Positions 1-8,224 of a stretch of DNA of 64,000 bases are shown one piece after another. The stretch is from an uncultured Ralstonia sp. (GTDB lineage Bacteria > Pseudomonadota > Gammaproteobacteria > Burkholderiales > Burkholderiaceae), in the NCBI GenBank assembly GCA_913056305.1, contig CAJXMR010000002.1:21525-85524 (forward strand), written 5' to 3'. A model generated the notes under the pieces. It was given only the letters and a program-made list of their open reading frames with translations. It did no database searches and was not told where the DNA came from. The translations under genes and the position numbers were made by a program. Within the stretch, counting starts at the first letter, position 1, and each line of letters opens with the position of its first letter.

Positions 1-20
1 GGCACGCCATGCGGCGTGCC
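1..20. terminator. GC-rich hairpin, possible terminator
   Basis: GGCACGCC and GGCGTGCC are perfect 8-base arms around a four-base loop, just downstream of the stop of the minus-strand permease gene. The side where a minus-strand T-run would lie is outside the window, so terminator function is inferred from position only. Confidence 0.4.
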
Positions 21-48
21 GCGGTTCTTCTTGTTGTGGTGACAGCGA

Positions 49-1404
49 TTACGTCCCCTCGGAGGCAACCGGCAGCGTGTTGCCGGCCTCGGCGGGTCTG
101 GCCTGCGCGCCGCACAGGAAGATGGCGAACGATGCGATAGCCGCCGGCACGGCGACGATGAGCAACAGCAGCTGGAAGCCGATGTTGGCGGTCAGCAGCA
201 CGCCGTCCACCAGCGCGCCGCACACCGAGCCGAGGCGGCCCACGCCCAGTGCCCAGCTGATGCCGGTCACGCGGCTGGCGGTCGGGTAGAACTGGGCCGC
301 GAAAGCATTCGCGCCGATCTGCGAACCGCTGATGCAGAAACCGACGCCCGTGACGGCGAAGGCGAGCATCGCACCGTGCGCGACGCCGGTCAGTGCGAGG
401 AAGACCGCACCGAGGCCGTAGGTGCAGCACAGCACCACCGGCGCAGGATACTTGTCCATCAGGCGTCCGATGATCAGGGCGCCGATCGTTCCGCCCACCT
501 GGTACATCACCGCAATGCGCGACGCCAACGCCAGGGAGACGCCGCCCGCGTGGATCAGCGTGGGCAGCCAGTTTGTCAGAAGATAGACGATCAGCAGGCT
601 CATGAAGAACACTGCCCACAGCAACAGGGTTCCCGTGCGGAAAGCAGGGAGGAAGAGTTGCCTGACGGGCGAGCCCTGCGCCTGCGTCTCGTGCAATACG
701 AAGCGGGTGTCCGGCGTGACCACCAGTGGCGCAATCCGGTTGAGCAGCTTGCCGACTGCTGCGGTTTCACCCCCCTTGGATGCCAGATACCGCACCGACT
801 CCGGCAGCGCGAAGGCCATCACCGGAACGAGCACGAGCGGGACCAGCCCCCCGAACAGCAGGACGCTGCGCCAGCCGTAGTCCGGCACCAGCTGTGCGGC
901 GACGATGCCGCCGAAGCCCGAGCCGAGCGTGAAGCCGCAGAACATCACCGTGGTGAGGAACGACCGTCGGCGCTCGGGGCAGTACTCGGAGGTCAGCGCG
1001 ATGGCGTTGGGCATGGCGCCGCCAAGGCCAAGCCCCGTCAGGAAACGCAGCACGACGAGTGCGCCCACGCTTGGCGCGAACGCCGCCGCCACGCTGGCAA
1101 TACCGAAGGCGGCGACCGTGATCAACAGGGTGCGCTTGCGCCCGATGCGATCGGCCAGCGGTCCGAAGGCCAGCGCCCCGACCATGAGCCCGGCGAGCCC
1201 GGCGCTGAAGACGGTGCCCAGCACGGTCGGGCTCACGTGCCAGTCTTGCACCAGGGCGGGCGCAATGAAGCCGACGCAGGCCGTGTCGAATCCGTCAATG
1301 GCGACGATGAAGAAGCACAACAGGACCACGCGCCATTGGAAGGCGGAGAAGGGTTGCCTGTCGAGCCACGCGCGCAGGTCAATCGAAGAAGGGTGGGGCA
1401 GCAT
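49..1404 (-). CDS. MFS transporter, aromatic acid:H+ symporter (AAHS) type
   Basis: A 451-residue inner-membrane permease with about 12 hydrophobic segments. The first helix carries the DGFD motif typical of the 4-hydroxybenzoate/protocatechuate carrier family, and the loop between helices 2 and 3 carries the MFS signature GPLADRIGRK near residues 81-90. Length is normal for PcaK-like carriers. By family it should take up an aromatic carboxylate with protons, but no aromatic degradation gene lies in view, so the substrate is open. It is transcribed toward the left edge; possible partner genes may lie outside. The 144 bp between it and the oxidase operon must hold its promoter, although no clear -35/-10 pair stands out. 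The family call is firm, the substrate is not. Confidence 0.85.
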   Translation of the reverse strand: MLPHPSSIDLRAWLDRQPFSAFQWRVVLLCFFIVAIDGFDTACVGFIAPALVQDWHVSPTVLGTVFSAGLAGLMVGALAFGPLADRIGRKRTLLITVAAFGIASVAAAFAPSVGALVVLRFLTGLGLGGAMPNAIALTSEYCPERRRSFLTTVMFCGFTLGSGFGGIVAAQLVPDYGWRSVLLFGGLVPLVLVPVMAFALPESVRYLASKGGETAAVGKLLNRIAPLVVTPDTRFVLHETQAQGSPVRQLFLPAFRTGTLLLWAVFFMSLLIVYLLTNWLPTLIHAGGVSLALASRIAVMYQVGGTIGALIIGRLMDKYPAPVVLCCTYGLGAVFLALTGVAHGAMLAFAVTGVGFCISGSQIGANAFAAQFYPTASRVTGISWALGVGRLGSVCGALVDGVLLTANIGFQLLLLIVAVPAAIASFAIFLCGAQARPAEAGNTLPVASEGT

Positions 1405-1548
1405 GATGTCTCCTCAGTCTTTGTTATGCGCGCCAAGGTAGCGGGCGCTGAGGAGACGCGTCCAGTCGAACGGTGAATGCGCGTCATTCACCAGATTGAT
1501 ACTGGGGGAGGCGTGGTGAGATCCGGGCGGAGCTTGCCCGGTCAAGGG

Positions 1549-1899
1549 TCAGCGGAAGAACAGCTCCCGCATGCCGAAGGTGTGATGCGCCTCGGCCGCC
1601 ATCAGCAGCATCAGCACCAGCAGGCACAGAGGTGGGATCAGGATGGCGTACACCAGTGCCAGCCGCTCCCACATCATGTGCATGAACACGGACACGATCA
1701 GCCCTGCCTTGGCGATCATGAGCACGATGATCAGTGTCCAGCGCATCAGGCCCTGCACCCGGAAGTAATCCACCAGGTACGACAAGGTGCTCAGCACGAA
1801 CAGCAGGCCCCAGATCTTCAGGTAGATGCCGATGGGGTGCTGCTGGCCATGGGCGCCGGCTGGTGTGCCGGATGCGTGGGACGGGTCGGTGTGGTCCAT
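1549..1899 (-). CDS. Cytochrome c oxidase subunit IV-like protein
   Basis: A 116-residue protein with a short hydrophilic, His-containing N-terminus and three hydrophobic segments, the architecture of the small subunit IV (CyoD/CtaF-like) of heme-copper oxidases. The ATG at 1899 is used because the preceding gene ends at 1908; the reading frame stays open far upstream, but that stretch overlaps the subunit III gene. It is the last gene of the five-gene oxidase operon and presumably assists assembly or stability of subunit I. The sequence is too short and hydrophobic for a more exact assignment, but position and topology agree. Confidence 0.8.
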   Translation of the reverse strand: MDHTDPSHASGTPAGAHGQQHPIGIYLKIWGLLFVLSTLSYLVDYFRVQGLMRWTLIIVLMIAKAGLIVSVFMHMMWERLALVYAILIPPLCLLVLMLLMAAEAHHTFGMRELFFR

Positions 1900-1907
1900 G
1901 GTCTGTC

Positions 1908-2612
1908 TCACCACAAATAGAACAGCGCAAAGATGAACACCCAGACGAGATCGACGAAGTGCCAGTACAGGCCCGCGATCTCGACGATCTGGAAGTTGCC
2001 GTGCTCGGCGAAGCCCGGCTGCAGGATCTTGCGCGCGATCAGCAGCAGGTAGATCACGCCGCAGGTCACGTGAAAGCCGTGGAAGCCCGTGATCATGAAA
2101 AAGCACGCGCCAAACTGCGCCGCGCCCAGCGGGTTGCCCCACGGGCGGATGCCCTCGTGCACGATCAGTTTGGTCCATTCGAAGGCCTGCATCGACACGA
2201 AGGTCGCGCCCAGCAGCGCGGTCGCCAGCATCAGGGCGGCGGCGCGGCGGGCATTGCGCCGGTAGCCGAAGTTGACCGCCATCGCCATGGTGCCGCTGCT
2301 GCTGATCAGCACGAAGGTCATGATGGCGATCAGCAGCAAGGGCACCTCGACGCCACCCACCGACAAGCCGAACACCTTGGACGGGTCGGGCCACGGTGCC
2401 GTGGTCGACATGCGCACCGTCATGTAGCCGATCAGGAAGCTGCTGAAGATGAAGGTGTCCGACAGCAGGAAGATCCACATCATGGCCTTGCCCCACGGCA
2501 CCTTGAAGGCTTCGCGGTCGGCCGACCAGTCGTTGACGATGCCGTGCCAGCCTTGGGGTAGCGCGTCCGGCAGGGCTTCGGTGGAATCGGTCGGGAGCGT
2601 GGGCGTGCTCAT
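1908..2612 (-). CDS. coxO: Cytochrome c oxidase subunit III (heme-copper oxidase subunit III)
   Basis: A 234-residue membrane protein that fits the subunit III family: a Trp-rich amphipathic N-terminus, then five to six helices. It carries the helix motif FHGFHVTCGVIYL near residues 178-190 and ends with the family-typical HFVDLVWVFIFALFYLW segment. It is the more canonical of the two subunit III-like proteins in the operon. Its ATG at 2612 overlaps the stop of the upstream gene (2609) by four bases as ATGA, implying translational coupling. The symbol follows the alternative oxidase operon coxMNOP of Bradyrhizobium, recalled from the literature; assignment of O versus P between the two subunit III genes is uncertain. 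Confidence 0.85.
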   Translation of the reverse strand: MSTPTLPTDSTEALPDALPQGWHGIVNDWSADREAFKVPWGKAMMWIFLLSDTFIFSSFLIGYMTVRMSTTAPWPDPSKVFGLSVGGVEVPLLLIAIMTFVLISSSGTMAMAVNFGYRRNARRAAALMLATALLGATFVSMQAFEWTKLIVHEGIRPWGNPLGAAQFGACFFMITGFHGFHVTCGVIYLLLIARKILQPGFAEHGNFQIVEIAGLYWHFVDLVWVFIFALFYLW

Positions 2613-3220
2613 GGCGCGGCTCCGTACAAGGGCCCGCAGATGGCGGTGACGAAGGCGGGCGTGACCCACCACATCACCGCCAGCAGCACGAGCCACACGG
2701 CCAGCAGGAAGTGCCAGTAGGTGGCGCACAGGGCGACGGCGCGGCGGGTGCGCTCCAGGTCCCCACTGTGCAGGCGTGCAACCGTGGCGCCCCAGGCGAT
2801 CAGGCCACCGATCACGTGGGCGGCGTGCAGGCCGGTGAAGACATAGAGGAAGCTGTTGGATGGGTTGACCGTCACGCCTTGTCCGGCAGCCGACAGTTGC
2901 TGCCACGCCGTCCATTGGCCGAGCACGAACAGGGCCGCCAGTGCGCCGCCTGCCAGCAGCCAGGCTGTGCGTCGCAGGTTCGCCTGCCGCGCCATCTGCA
3001 TCGCCATGCTGGCCAGCACCAGCACGCCGGTGTTCCACCACAGCAGCGTTGGATGCGGAACCGGCATCCAGTCCGGTTCGCGCATGCGCATCGCATAGGC
3101 GAGGATCAGCAGCGAGAACAGTGTCGTGACGACGCCCATGAAGACGCGCAGCCCAATGCGGCCTGCGCTGGGCAGCACGGGCGGTGTGTCGGGCGCGAAA
3201 TGGCGGGGCAGGGTGGTCAT
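2609..3220 (-). CDS. Second cytochrome c oxidase subunit III-like protein
   Basis: A 203-residue polytopic protein with five hydrophobic segments and the subunit III features GLHAAHVIGGLIAWG (about residues 130-144) and YWHFLLAVWLVLLAVMW near the C-terminus. It is more divergent and shorter than the subunit III encoded directly downstream. Its start overlaps the stop of the subunit I gene by four bases (3217-3220), and its own stop overlaps the next start, so the genes are coupled. Two subunit III-like genes in one oxidase operon are known for alternative aa3/caa3-type enzymes. The two proteins may split the subunit III role or form a heterodimer; this is inference. Confidence 0.8.
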   Translation of the reverse strand: MTTLPRHFAPDTPPVLPSAGRIGLRVFMGVVTTLFSLLILAYAMRMREPDWMPVPHPTLLWWNTGVLVLASMAMQMARQANLRRTAWLLAGGALAALFVLGQWTAWQQLSAAGQGVTVNPSNSFLYVFTGLHAAHVIGGLIAWGATVARLHSGDLERTRRAVALCATYWHFLLAVWLVLLAVMWWVTPAFVTAICGPLYGAAP

Positions 3221-4977
3221 GCGCGAGCCTCACCGGTGTGGAGGGGCACCGTGCTCGGCGTAGCCTCCGGAGAGGGCGGCTCGTTCTGCGGCACGAAGTC
3301 TTCCGTGCGGTCGGGCGGGCTGTACTCATACGCCCAGCGATAGACCACCGGCGGCGTCGGCCCCCAGTTGCCGTGCACGGGTGGCGTTTGCGGGGTCTGC
3401 CATTCGAGCGTGGTGGCGCGCCAGGGGTTGCCATCGGCGCGCTTGCCGCGCACCAGGCTCCACGCCAGGTTGAAGAGGAACAGCAGTTGCGCCGCCCCCA
3501 CCACCAGCGCGATCACGGTGATGAACGTATTCAGCGTCTGCGCCGAGGCCGGGATGAAGCTGTAGCCCTCATACGCGTAGTACCGGCGCGGCATGCCCAA
3601 CACGCCCAAGTAGTGCATCGGGAAGTAGATCAGGTACGTGCCGATGAAGGTGATCCAGAAATGCGCGCGGCCCAGCGTGTCGTTGAGCATGCGGCCCGTC
3701 ACCTTCGGATACCAGTGGTAGATGCCGCCGAACACCACCAGGATCGGCGACACGCCCATCACCATGTGGAAGTGCGCCACCACGAAGTACGTGTTCGATA
3801 GCGGAATGTCCACGCTCACGTTGCCGAGGAACAGGCCCGTCAGCCCGCCGATCACGAAGGTGCTGATGAAGCCGATGGCGAACAGCATCGGCACGGTCAG
3901 GTGGATGTCGCCGCGCCACAGTGTGAGCACCCAGTTGTAGACCTTGAGCGCCGTCGGGATGGCGATGATGAGCGTGGTGGTGGCAAAGAAGAAGCCGAAA
4001 TACGGGTTCATGCCCGCCACGAACATGTGGTGCGCCCACACCACGAACGACAGCACCCCGATGATGATGATGGCCCACACCATCATCTTGTAGCCGAAGA
4101 TGTTCTTGCGCGCGTGCGTGCTGATGAGGTCCGACACGATGCCGAACGCGGGCAGTGCGACGATGTACACCTCCGGATGCCCGAAGAACCAGAACAGGTG
4201 CTGGAACAGCAGCGGGCTGCCGCCAGCATGGTTCAGATGCTGCCCCATCGACACCACCGCCGGCACGAAGAAACTGGTGCCCAGCGTCTTGTCGAGCAGC
4301 ATCATGATGGCCGACACGAACAGCGCCGGAAACGCCAGCAGCGCCAGGATGGTCGCCATGAGGATGCCCCACACGGAGAGCGGCATGCGCAGCAGCGTCA
4401 TGCCGCGCGTGCGCGCCTGCAGCGTGGTGGTCACGTAGTTGAGCCCGCCCATCGTCGCCGCCACGATGAAGATCGCCAGCGACACCAGCATCAGCACGAT
4501 GCCCAAGTCCGTGCCCGGCGTGCCAGGCAGGATGGCCTGCGGCGGATACAGCGTCCAGCCCGCGCCGGTGGGCCCGCCCGGCACAAAGAAGCTCGCCACC
4601 AGCACCAGCACGGCCACCAGGTAGACCCAGTAGCTGAGCATGTTCAGGAACGGGAACACCATGTCGCGCGCGCCCAGCATCAGCGGGATCAGGTAGTTGC
4701 CGAAGCCGCCCAGGAACAGCGCCGTGAGCAGGTAGATCACCATGATCATCCCGTGCATGGTGACGAACTGGTAGTAGTGGTTGGCGTCGATGAAGGCGAA
4801 CTTGCCCGGAAAGCCCAGCTGCAGCCGCATCAGGTTCGACAGCACGAGCCCCACCAGCCCGATGGCGATGGCCGTGAGCGAATACTGCACCGCGATGACC
4901 TTGTGGTCCTGGCTCCAGACGTAGCGCGTCCAGAAGCTCTGCGGGCCGTGGTCGAGATCGGTGTGCGCGTAGGGCAT
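3217..4977 (-). CDS. coxN: Cytochrome c oxidase subunit I
   Basis: A 586-residue heme-copper oxidase catalytic subunit with 12 helices. The heme a ligands are His75 (TMHGMIM) and His404 (HFHMVMG), with His402 as the heme a3 ligand. CuB ligands are His267 in GHPEVY, which includes Glu269 and the cross-linked Tyr271, and His316/His317 in WAHHMF. PTALKVYNW supplies the K-channel Lys. The Glu in HPEVY and the K-channel mark an A1-type oxidase that reduces O2 to water and pumps protons. The C-terminal tail of about 60 residues is rich in Pro and acidic residues. It lies 12 bp downstream of the subunit II gene in the same operon. Confidence 0.95.
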   Translation of the reverse strand: MPYAHTDLDHGPQSFWTRYVWSQDHKVIAVQYSLTAIAIGLVGLVLSNLMRLQLGFPGKFAFIDANHYYQFVTMHGMIMVIYLLTALFLGGFGNYLIPLMLGARDMVFPFLNMLSYWVYLVAVLVLVASFFVPGGPTGAGWTLYPPQAILPGTPGTDLGIVLMLVSLAIFIVAATMGGLNYVTTTLQARTRGMTLLRMPLSVWGILMATILALLAFPALFVSAIMMLLDKTLGTSFFVPAVVSMGQHLNHAGGSPLLFQHLFWFFGHPEVYIVALPAFGIVSDLISTHARKNIFGYKMMVWAIIIIGVLSFVVWAHHMFVAGMNPYFGFFFATTTLIIAIPTALKVYNWVLTLWRGDIHLTVPMLFAIGFISTFVIGGLTGLFLGNVSVDIPLSNTYFVVAHFHMVMGVSPILVVFGGIYHWYPKVTGRMLNDTLGRAHFWITFIGTYLIYFPMHYLGVLGMPRRYYAYEGYSFIPASAQTLNTFITVIALVVGAAQLLFLFNLAWSLVRGKRADGNPWRATTLEWQTPQTPPVHGNWGPTPPVVYRWAYEYSPPDRTEDFVPQNEPPSPEATPSTVPLHTGEARA

Positions 4978-4989
4978 TGTTCCTCCTCG

Positions 4990-6171
4990 CTACGGTTTGG
5001 CCGCGTTGGTGGGTGGCGGTCCACCTTGCGTCTTGATGTACGCCACCAGCGCAGACAGCTCCTGATCGGTCAGATCGAAGTTCGGCATGATCGGGGCGAA
5101 GCCTTTCACCACGCGCGCCTTCGGGTCGCGGATGAAGGTGCGCAGGTAAGCCTCGTCGACATGCGCGGTGCTGCCGTCGGCCATGGTTTCGGTCTTGCCG
5201 TAGAGACCCTTCCACGTGGGGCCGACGCTGGGGCTGCCGTCCACGCTGTGGCAGGCGACGCAGCCCTTGGCCTGCGCAAGCGTCTTCCCTTGGTCGGCCA
5301 ATGCCTGCGCACTGCCGCCAGCCGCGGCCGGTGCAGCCTGCACCTTGGCACGCTGGCTCTGCTCGAAGGTGGTCTGCTGCTGCAGCCAGCGCGTGAACGA
5401 CGCCTCGTCTTCCACCACCACCACGCCGCGCATGTTGGAGTGGCCGATGCCGCAGAGCTGCGCGCACAGGATGTCGTAGCGGCCCACCTTGGTGGGCGTG
5501 AACCAGAAGCTGGTGATCATGCCCGGCACCATGTTCATGCGCGCGCGGAACGGCGGCACGTAGAAGTCGTGCAGCACGTCGCGCGAGCGTGCCAGCACCT
5601 GGATCGGCCGGTTGAGCGGCAGGTGCAGCTCGGGCACTTCAATCAGGTAGTTGTCGCGCCCGTTCGGATCGGCCGGGTTCATGCCGAACGGGTTGTCGTT
5701 GGTCATGTAGCGCACGTCGGTCGTGCCGAGCTTGCCGCCGGGCCCGGCAAAGCGGAAGCGCCATTGCCACTGCTGGCCGAGCACTTCCAGCTGCAGCACG
5801 TTGGGCGGTGGCCGCACGTATTCCGCATAGACGAAGAGCCCTGGCGCCAGCAGCGCCGCCACCCCCACCGCCGTCACGCCGATGAGCCACCACTCCAGCC
5901 GCTTGTTGTGCGGCTCGTAGGTGGCGCGATGGCCCTCGCGATGCCGGTAGCGCAGCAGCGCCACCACCATGAACAGGTTGATTGCAATGAAGAGCGCGCC
6001 GGTGATGACGATGGTGATCGTCAGCGTGTCGTCCATGCGGACCCAGTTGGAGGCGATCGGGGTGATCCACCACGGGCTGGCAAAGTGAAACCCCACCGCC
6101 AGGACGACGATCAGGACCAACGCAATCGCAAGCGCCATGAGCCACCCCGCTATGCGCCACACGCTACCCAA
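4990..6171 (-). CDS. coxM: Cytochrome c oxidase subunit II fused to cytochrome c
   Basis: A 393-residue subunit II. Residues 1-30 form a signal or membrane segment, and two helices follow (about 50-75 and 95-115). The cupredoxin domain has CuA ligands His201, Cys236, Cys240, His244 and Met247. A linker rich in Ala, Gln and Gly (about 265-295) leads to a C-terminal class I cytochrome c with CVACH (Cys304-His308) and axial Met362 in APIMPNF. The fused heme domain makes this a caa3-type enzyme that accepts electrons from a cytochrome c donor at the periplasmic face. It is the first gene of the oxidase operon; the promoter should lie in 6172-6376. A shorter start at Met12 is possible. Confidence 0.92.
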   Translation of the reverse strand: MGSVWRIAGWLMALAIALVLIVVLAVGFHFASPWWITPIASNWVRMDDTLTITIVITGALFIAINLFMVVALLRYRHREGHRATYEPHNKRLEWWLIGVTAVGVAALLAPGLFVYAEYVRPPPNVLQLEVLGQQWQWRFRFAGPGGKLGTTDVRYMTNDNPFGMNPADPNGRDNYLIEVPELHLPLNRPIQVLARSRDVLHDFYVPPFRARMNMVPGMITSFWFTPTKVGRYDILCAQLCGIGHSNMRGVVVVEDEASFTRWLQQQTTFEQSQRAKVQAAPAAAGGSAQALADQGKTLAQAKGCVACHSVDGSPSVGPTWKGLYGKTETMADGSTAHVDEAYLRTFIRDPKARVVKGFAPIMPNFDLTDQELSALVAYIKTQGGPPPTNAAKP

Positions 6172-6282
6172 AGGCTAGTCCTCTGATGTGCATCGTGCAA
6201 GGCAGCGGAAAGAGGAAGTACGCCCCGCGTGCGTCTTGTGGGAACGGACGGCGCGAACGGGCGGGCGGCGTGTTGCGGCGCA

Positions 6283-6327
6283 ATGCAAAACGGCCGCCGC
6301 CGGCATCGGTTGCCGGTGGCGGCCGTC
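6283..6327 (-). terminator. Rho-independent terminator of the 6377-6889 gene
   Basis: The arms 6290-6305 and 6311-6326 form a 16-bp GC-rich stem with one G-T type mismatch and a five-base loop. On the minus strand the stem is followed by a short TTTT run (complement of 6287-6290). It sits downstream of the membrane-protein gene and upstream of the oxidase promoter. Confidence 0.75.
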
Positions 6328-6376
6328 TCCCGAGCGCGCCGCTTGGTATGCGGCGCCGCAGGATGTCAGCGCCGCG

Positions 6377-6889
6377 TCACTGTGTCGGTGCCTGCATACG
6401 TCGTTCCAGCATGCCGTACGTGATGGCCGCCACCACGCCAAACAGCAGGTTTGCCAGCAGCGGTCCGGAGCCCCGCTCCGAGGCAAACCACGGGAACACC
6501 ACCGTCATGACATAGAAGTTCCAGACATACGCCACGATCCCAAACGCCACGCCGACGGCGGCTTCCATGCCGACGCTCGAGTCAAAGTGGAAGGGCGCGA
6601 TGACGGCGCCAAGGATCATCCCCATGATGGCGCCGAGCACGAAGTGCAGCACCAGCGCTGTCGCCACGATGCCAAAGCTGAACAGCGACATCTGCTCCAG
6701 CGCGCTCGGGCCCATGACCATGGCCGCGATCTTGTGCGTCGGGCGCCACGGGCTTTCATTGAGCACCATGGTCGACCAGAAGAACTCCAGCACGATCACC
6801 AGTGCGCCACCCACGACGCCGGCCACCGCGGCCGCGAGCCAGTCGGGCATGCGGCGCTCCCAATGGTGCGATTGCATGTGCAGTTCCAT
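6377..6889 (-). CDS. Conserved hypothetical membrane protein
   Basis: A 170-residue protein with four hydrophobic segments (about residues 18-38, 68-95, 105-130, 145-162) and no catalytic motif I can name. The N-terminus has several His and Met residues. Gly/Ala-rich helices such as VAGVVGGALVIVLEFF suggest a packed membrane bundle. An AACCTCC complement directly before the ATG gives a good ribosome site (GGAGGTT). It is transcribed alone, with its own terminator, between the oxidase operon and the DUF3293 gene. I recognise it only as a protein type common in Ralstonia genomes; no function is offered. Confidence 0.75.
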   Translation of the reverse strand: MELHMQSHHWERRMPDWLAAAVAGVVGGALVIVLEFFWSTMVLNESPWRPTHKIAAMVMGPSALEQMSLFSFGIVATALVLHFVLGAIMGMILGAVIAPFHFDSSVGMEAAVGVAFGIVAYVWNFYVMTVVFPWFASERGSGPLLANLLFGVVAAITYGMLERRMQAPTQ

Positions 6890-6917
6890 AGAACCTCCTT
6901 GCTGATGTATTCACGTC

Positions 6918-6977
6918 AGCACTTAAGAATCGGAAGCGCCACTCGCCCTGCTCCAGAGCGCCACTCGCATAAGTGCT
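6918..6977. repeat. Small inverted repeat with internal direct repeats
   Basis: AGCACTTA (6918-6925) and TAAGTGCT (6970-6977) are inverted copies. Between them GCGCCACTCGC occurs twice (6936-6946, 6958-6968), 22 bp apart. It lies in the leader of the 6377-6889 gene and beyond the 3' end of the DUF3293 gene. Confidence 0.6.
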
Positions 6978-6989
6978 TCTTTGCGTAGT

Positions 6990-7445
6990 TCAGTCTGGCA
7001 GATACGGGTGCCAACGCAAGGTGCAAAAACCCGCCGCGTCGCAGAGGACAACTGCGTTTTGTTCGAAGTGGAGCATCAGCGTGTCTGCGGTGGTCACATC
7101 GTCGATGAACAACAGCAGGCTGGGTTCGGGCGTCCATGTTGAGGCTGCGTCATCGGGCGGGCCGCCAACGCCCGCGAGCCACGATAGGCCGCGTGCGATG
7201 GCCCAGGCAAGCAGCTCGGTCTGGCGCGCGGCGTTCTCGTGCGCGCTGACCGCATGCGAGAACGGCTGGTGCGCCGTCACGAACACTGCCCACGGCGTAC
7301 CGGCCTGCGCGAGCAGTGCCGCCACGCTCGGGCTGGCGGCGTCGATGGGCAGCAGCACGTCACCCTGCGGCGTGTCGACGCAATAACGCGCGACGCGGTA
7401 GGCGGCGATCAACTCGGGCGAGAGAGCAGGCGGATGGCGGTGCAT
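6990..7445 (-). CDS. DUF3293 family protein
   Basis: A 151-residue soluble protein. It matches the small DUF3293 family, with the segment WAVFVTAHQPFSHAVSAHEN (about residues 52-71) resembling the conserved TA.NP.S...S..EN.....L pattern and a C-terminal half ending in TLRWHPYLPD. The frame is open further upstream, but ATG 7445 gives the family's usual length and a start MHRHPP. Function of the family is unknown. It is followed by 100 bp with small repeats and is probably monocistronic. Confidence 0.7.
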   Translation of the reverse strand: MHRHPPALSPELIAAYRVARYCVDTPQGDVLLPIDAASPSVAALLAQAGTPWAVFVTAHQPFSHAVSAHENAARQTELLAWAIARGLSWLAGVGGPPDDAASTWTPEPSLLLFIDDVTTADTLMLHFEQNAVVLCDAAGFCTLRWHPYLPD

Positions 7446-7579
7446 TGTTGCGTCGCATGGTCGCGGCCATCTGATTTGGCGCAACGCAAAAGGGCCGTGG
7501 ATGTCACAGAATAGCGTCTGGCCGGCCCAACCGTGCCATAGCAAGATTCCGACAACGACTCTCCTGTGAGGCTTGAACC

Positions 7580-8035
7580 ATGTACAACAAGATCCTGGTC
7601 GCCGTAGACGGCAGCGAAACCAGCAAACTGGCCCTGGCCGAAGCCGTGCGCCTGGCCAAGGCATTCCACGGCACCGTGCGCGCCGTGTACATCGTCGACA
7701 GCCCGGCCATGCTGTTCGATGTCGGTTATTACGATCCGAGCGAACTGCGCAAGTCGTTCATCCAGGCCGGCACGACATTGCTGGAAGAAACCGCTGCCGC
7801 ACTCACCAAGGAAGGCGTGACGCAGGAAACCGCCCTGGTGGAAACCGAGGGCGTGGGTGAAGACGTGGCCGCAGCCCTGCAGCGCGACGCCGCCAAGTGG
7901 GGCGCCGAAGTGGTGGTGGTTGGCACGCATGGCCGCCGCGGCCTGGCCCATGCCATGCTGGGCAGCGTGGCGGAGAAGTTCATCCGTGTGGCCACCACGC
8001 CAGTGCTGCTGGTGCGCGGGTCCGCCAAGGGCTGA
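7580..8035 (+). CDS. Universal stress protein (UspA family)
   Basis: A 151-residue single-domain Usp. It begins YNKILVAVDGSETS, the family's first strand and acidic loop, and ends with the nucleotide-binding pattern VVGTHGRRGLAHAMLGSVAEKF (about residues 113-134), the G-x2-G-x9-G-S signature of ATP-binding Usps. It is probably a cytoplasmic dimer involved in stress survival. The ribosome site is a weak GTGAGG before ATG 7580. The gene stands alone; the divergent DUF3293 gene starts 134 bp to its left and both promoters should lie between. Confidence 0.9.
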   Translation: MYNKILVAVDGSETSKLALAEAVRLAKAFHGTVRAVYIVDSPAMLFDVGYYDPSELRKSFIQAGTTLLEETAAALTKEGVTQETALVETEGVGEDVAAALQRDAAKWGAEVVVVGTHGRRGLAHAMLGSVAEKFIRVATTPVLLVRGSAKG

Positions 8036-8172
8036 GGCCTCGGTCGCCGCGCGGGCGGGGGCTCGGTGTCGTTCGTTGACCCATCGCGGTCACTGGACTT
8101 CCGCCAGCGCGGACGCGTGCCAACTGCCGCATCCGTCCGAGCCGGATATCCTATCGGGATGACAGCCCGCTG

Positions 8173-8192
8173 CCTGACCGGCTCCGGTCAGG
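8173..8192. repeat. Perfect inverted repeat in the yceH leader
   Basis: CCTGACCGG (8173-8181) and CCGGTCAGG (8184-8192) are perfect arms with a two-base centre. It lies 32 bp before the yceH start. No T-run follows, so an operator or leader hairpin is more likely than a terminator. Confidence 0.5.
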
Positions 8193-8224
8193 TTCGCCCC
8201 CAACGTATCCATCGCCATACCACT

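Noticed and set aside
376..1476. Long plus-strand frame opposite the MFS gene
   Set aside because: It is the antisense of a clear permease and its translation is rich in Arg, Gln and His without any fold.
1523..1541. CCGGGC/GCCCGG hairpin downstream of the oxidase operon
   Set aside because: The stem is only six bases and no T-run follows, so it is too weak to call a terminator.
3901..6186. 761-codon plus-strand frame over the oxidase genes
   Set aside because: It is antisense to subunits I and II; low-complexity His/Arg-rich translation typical of GC-rich shadow frames.
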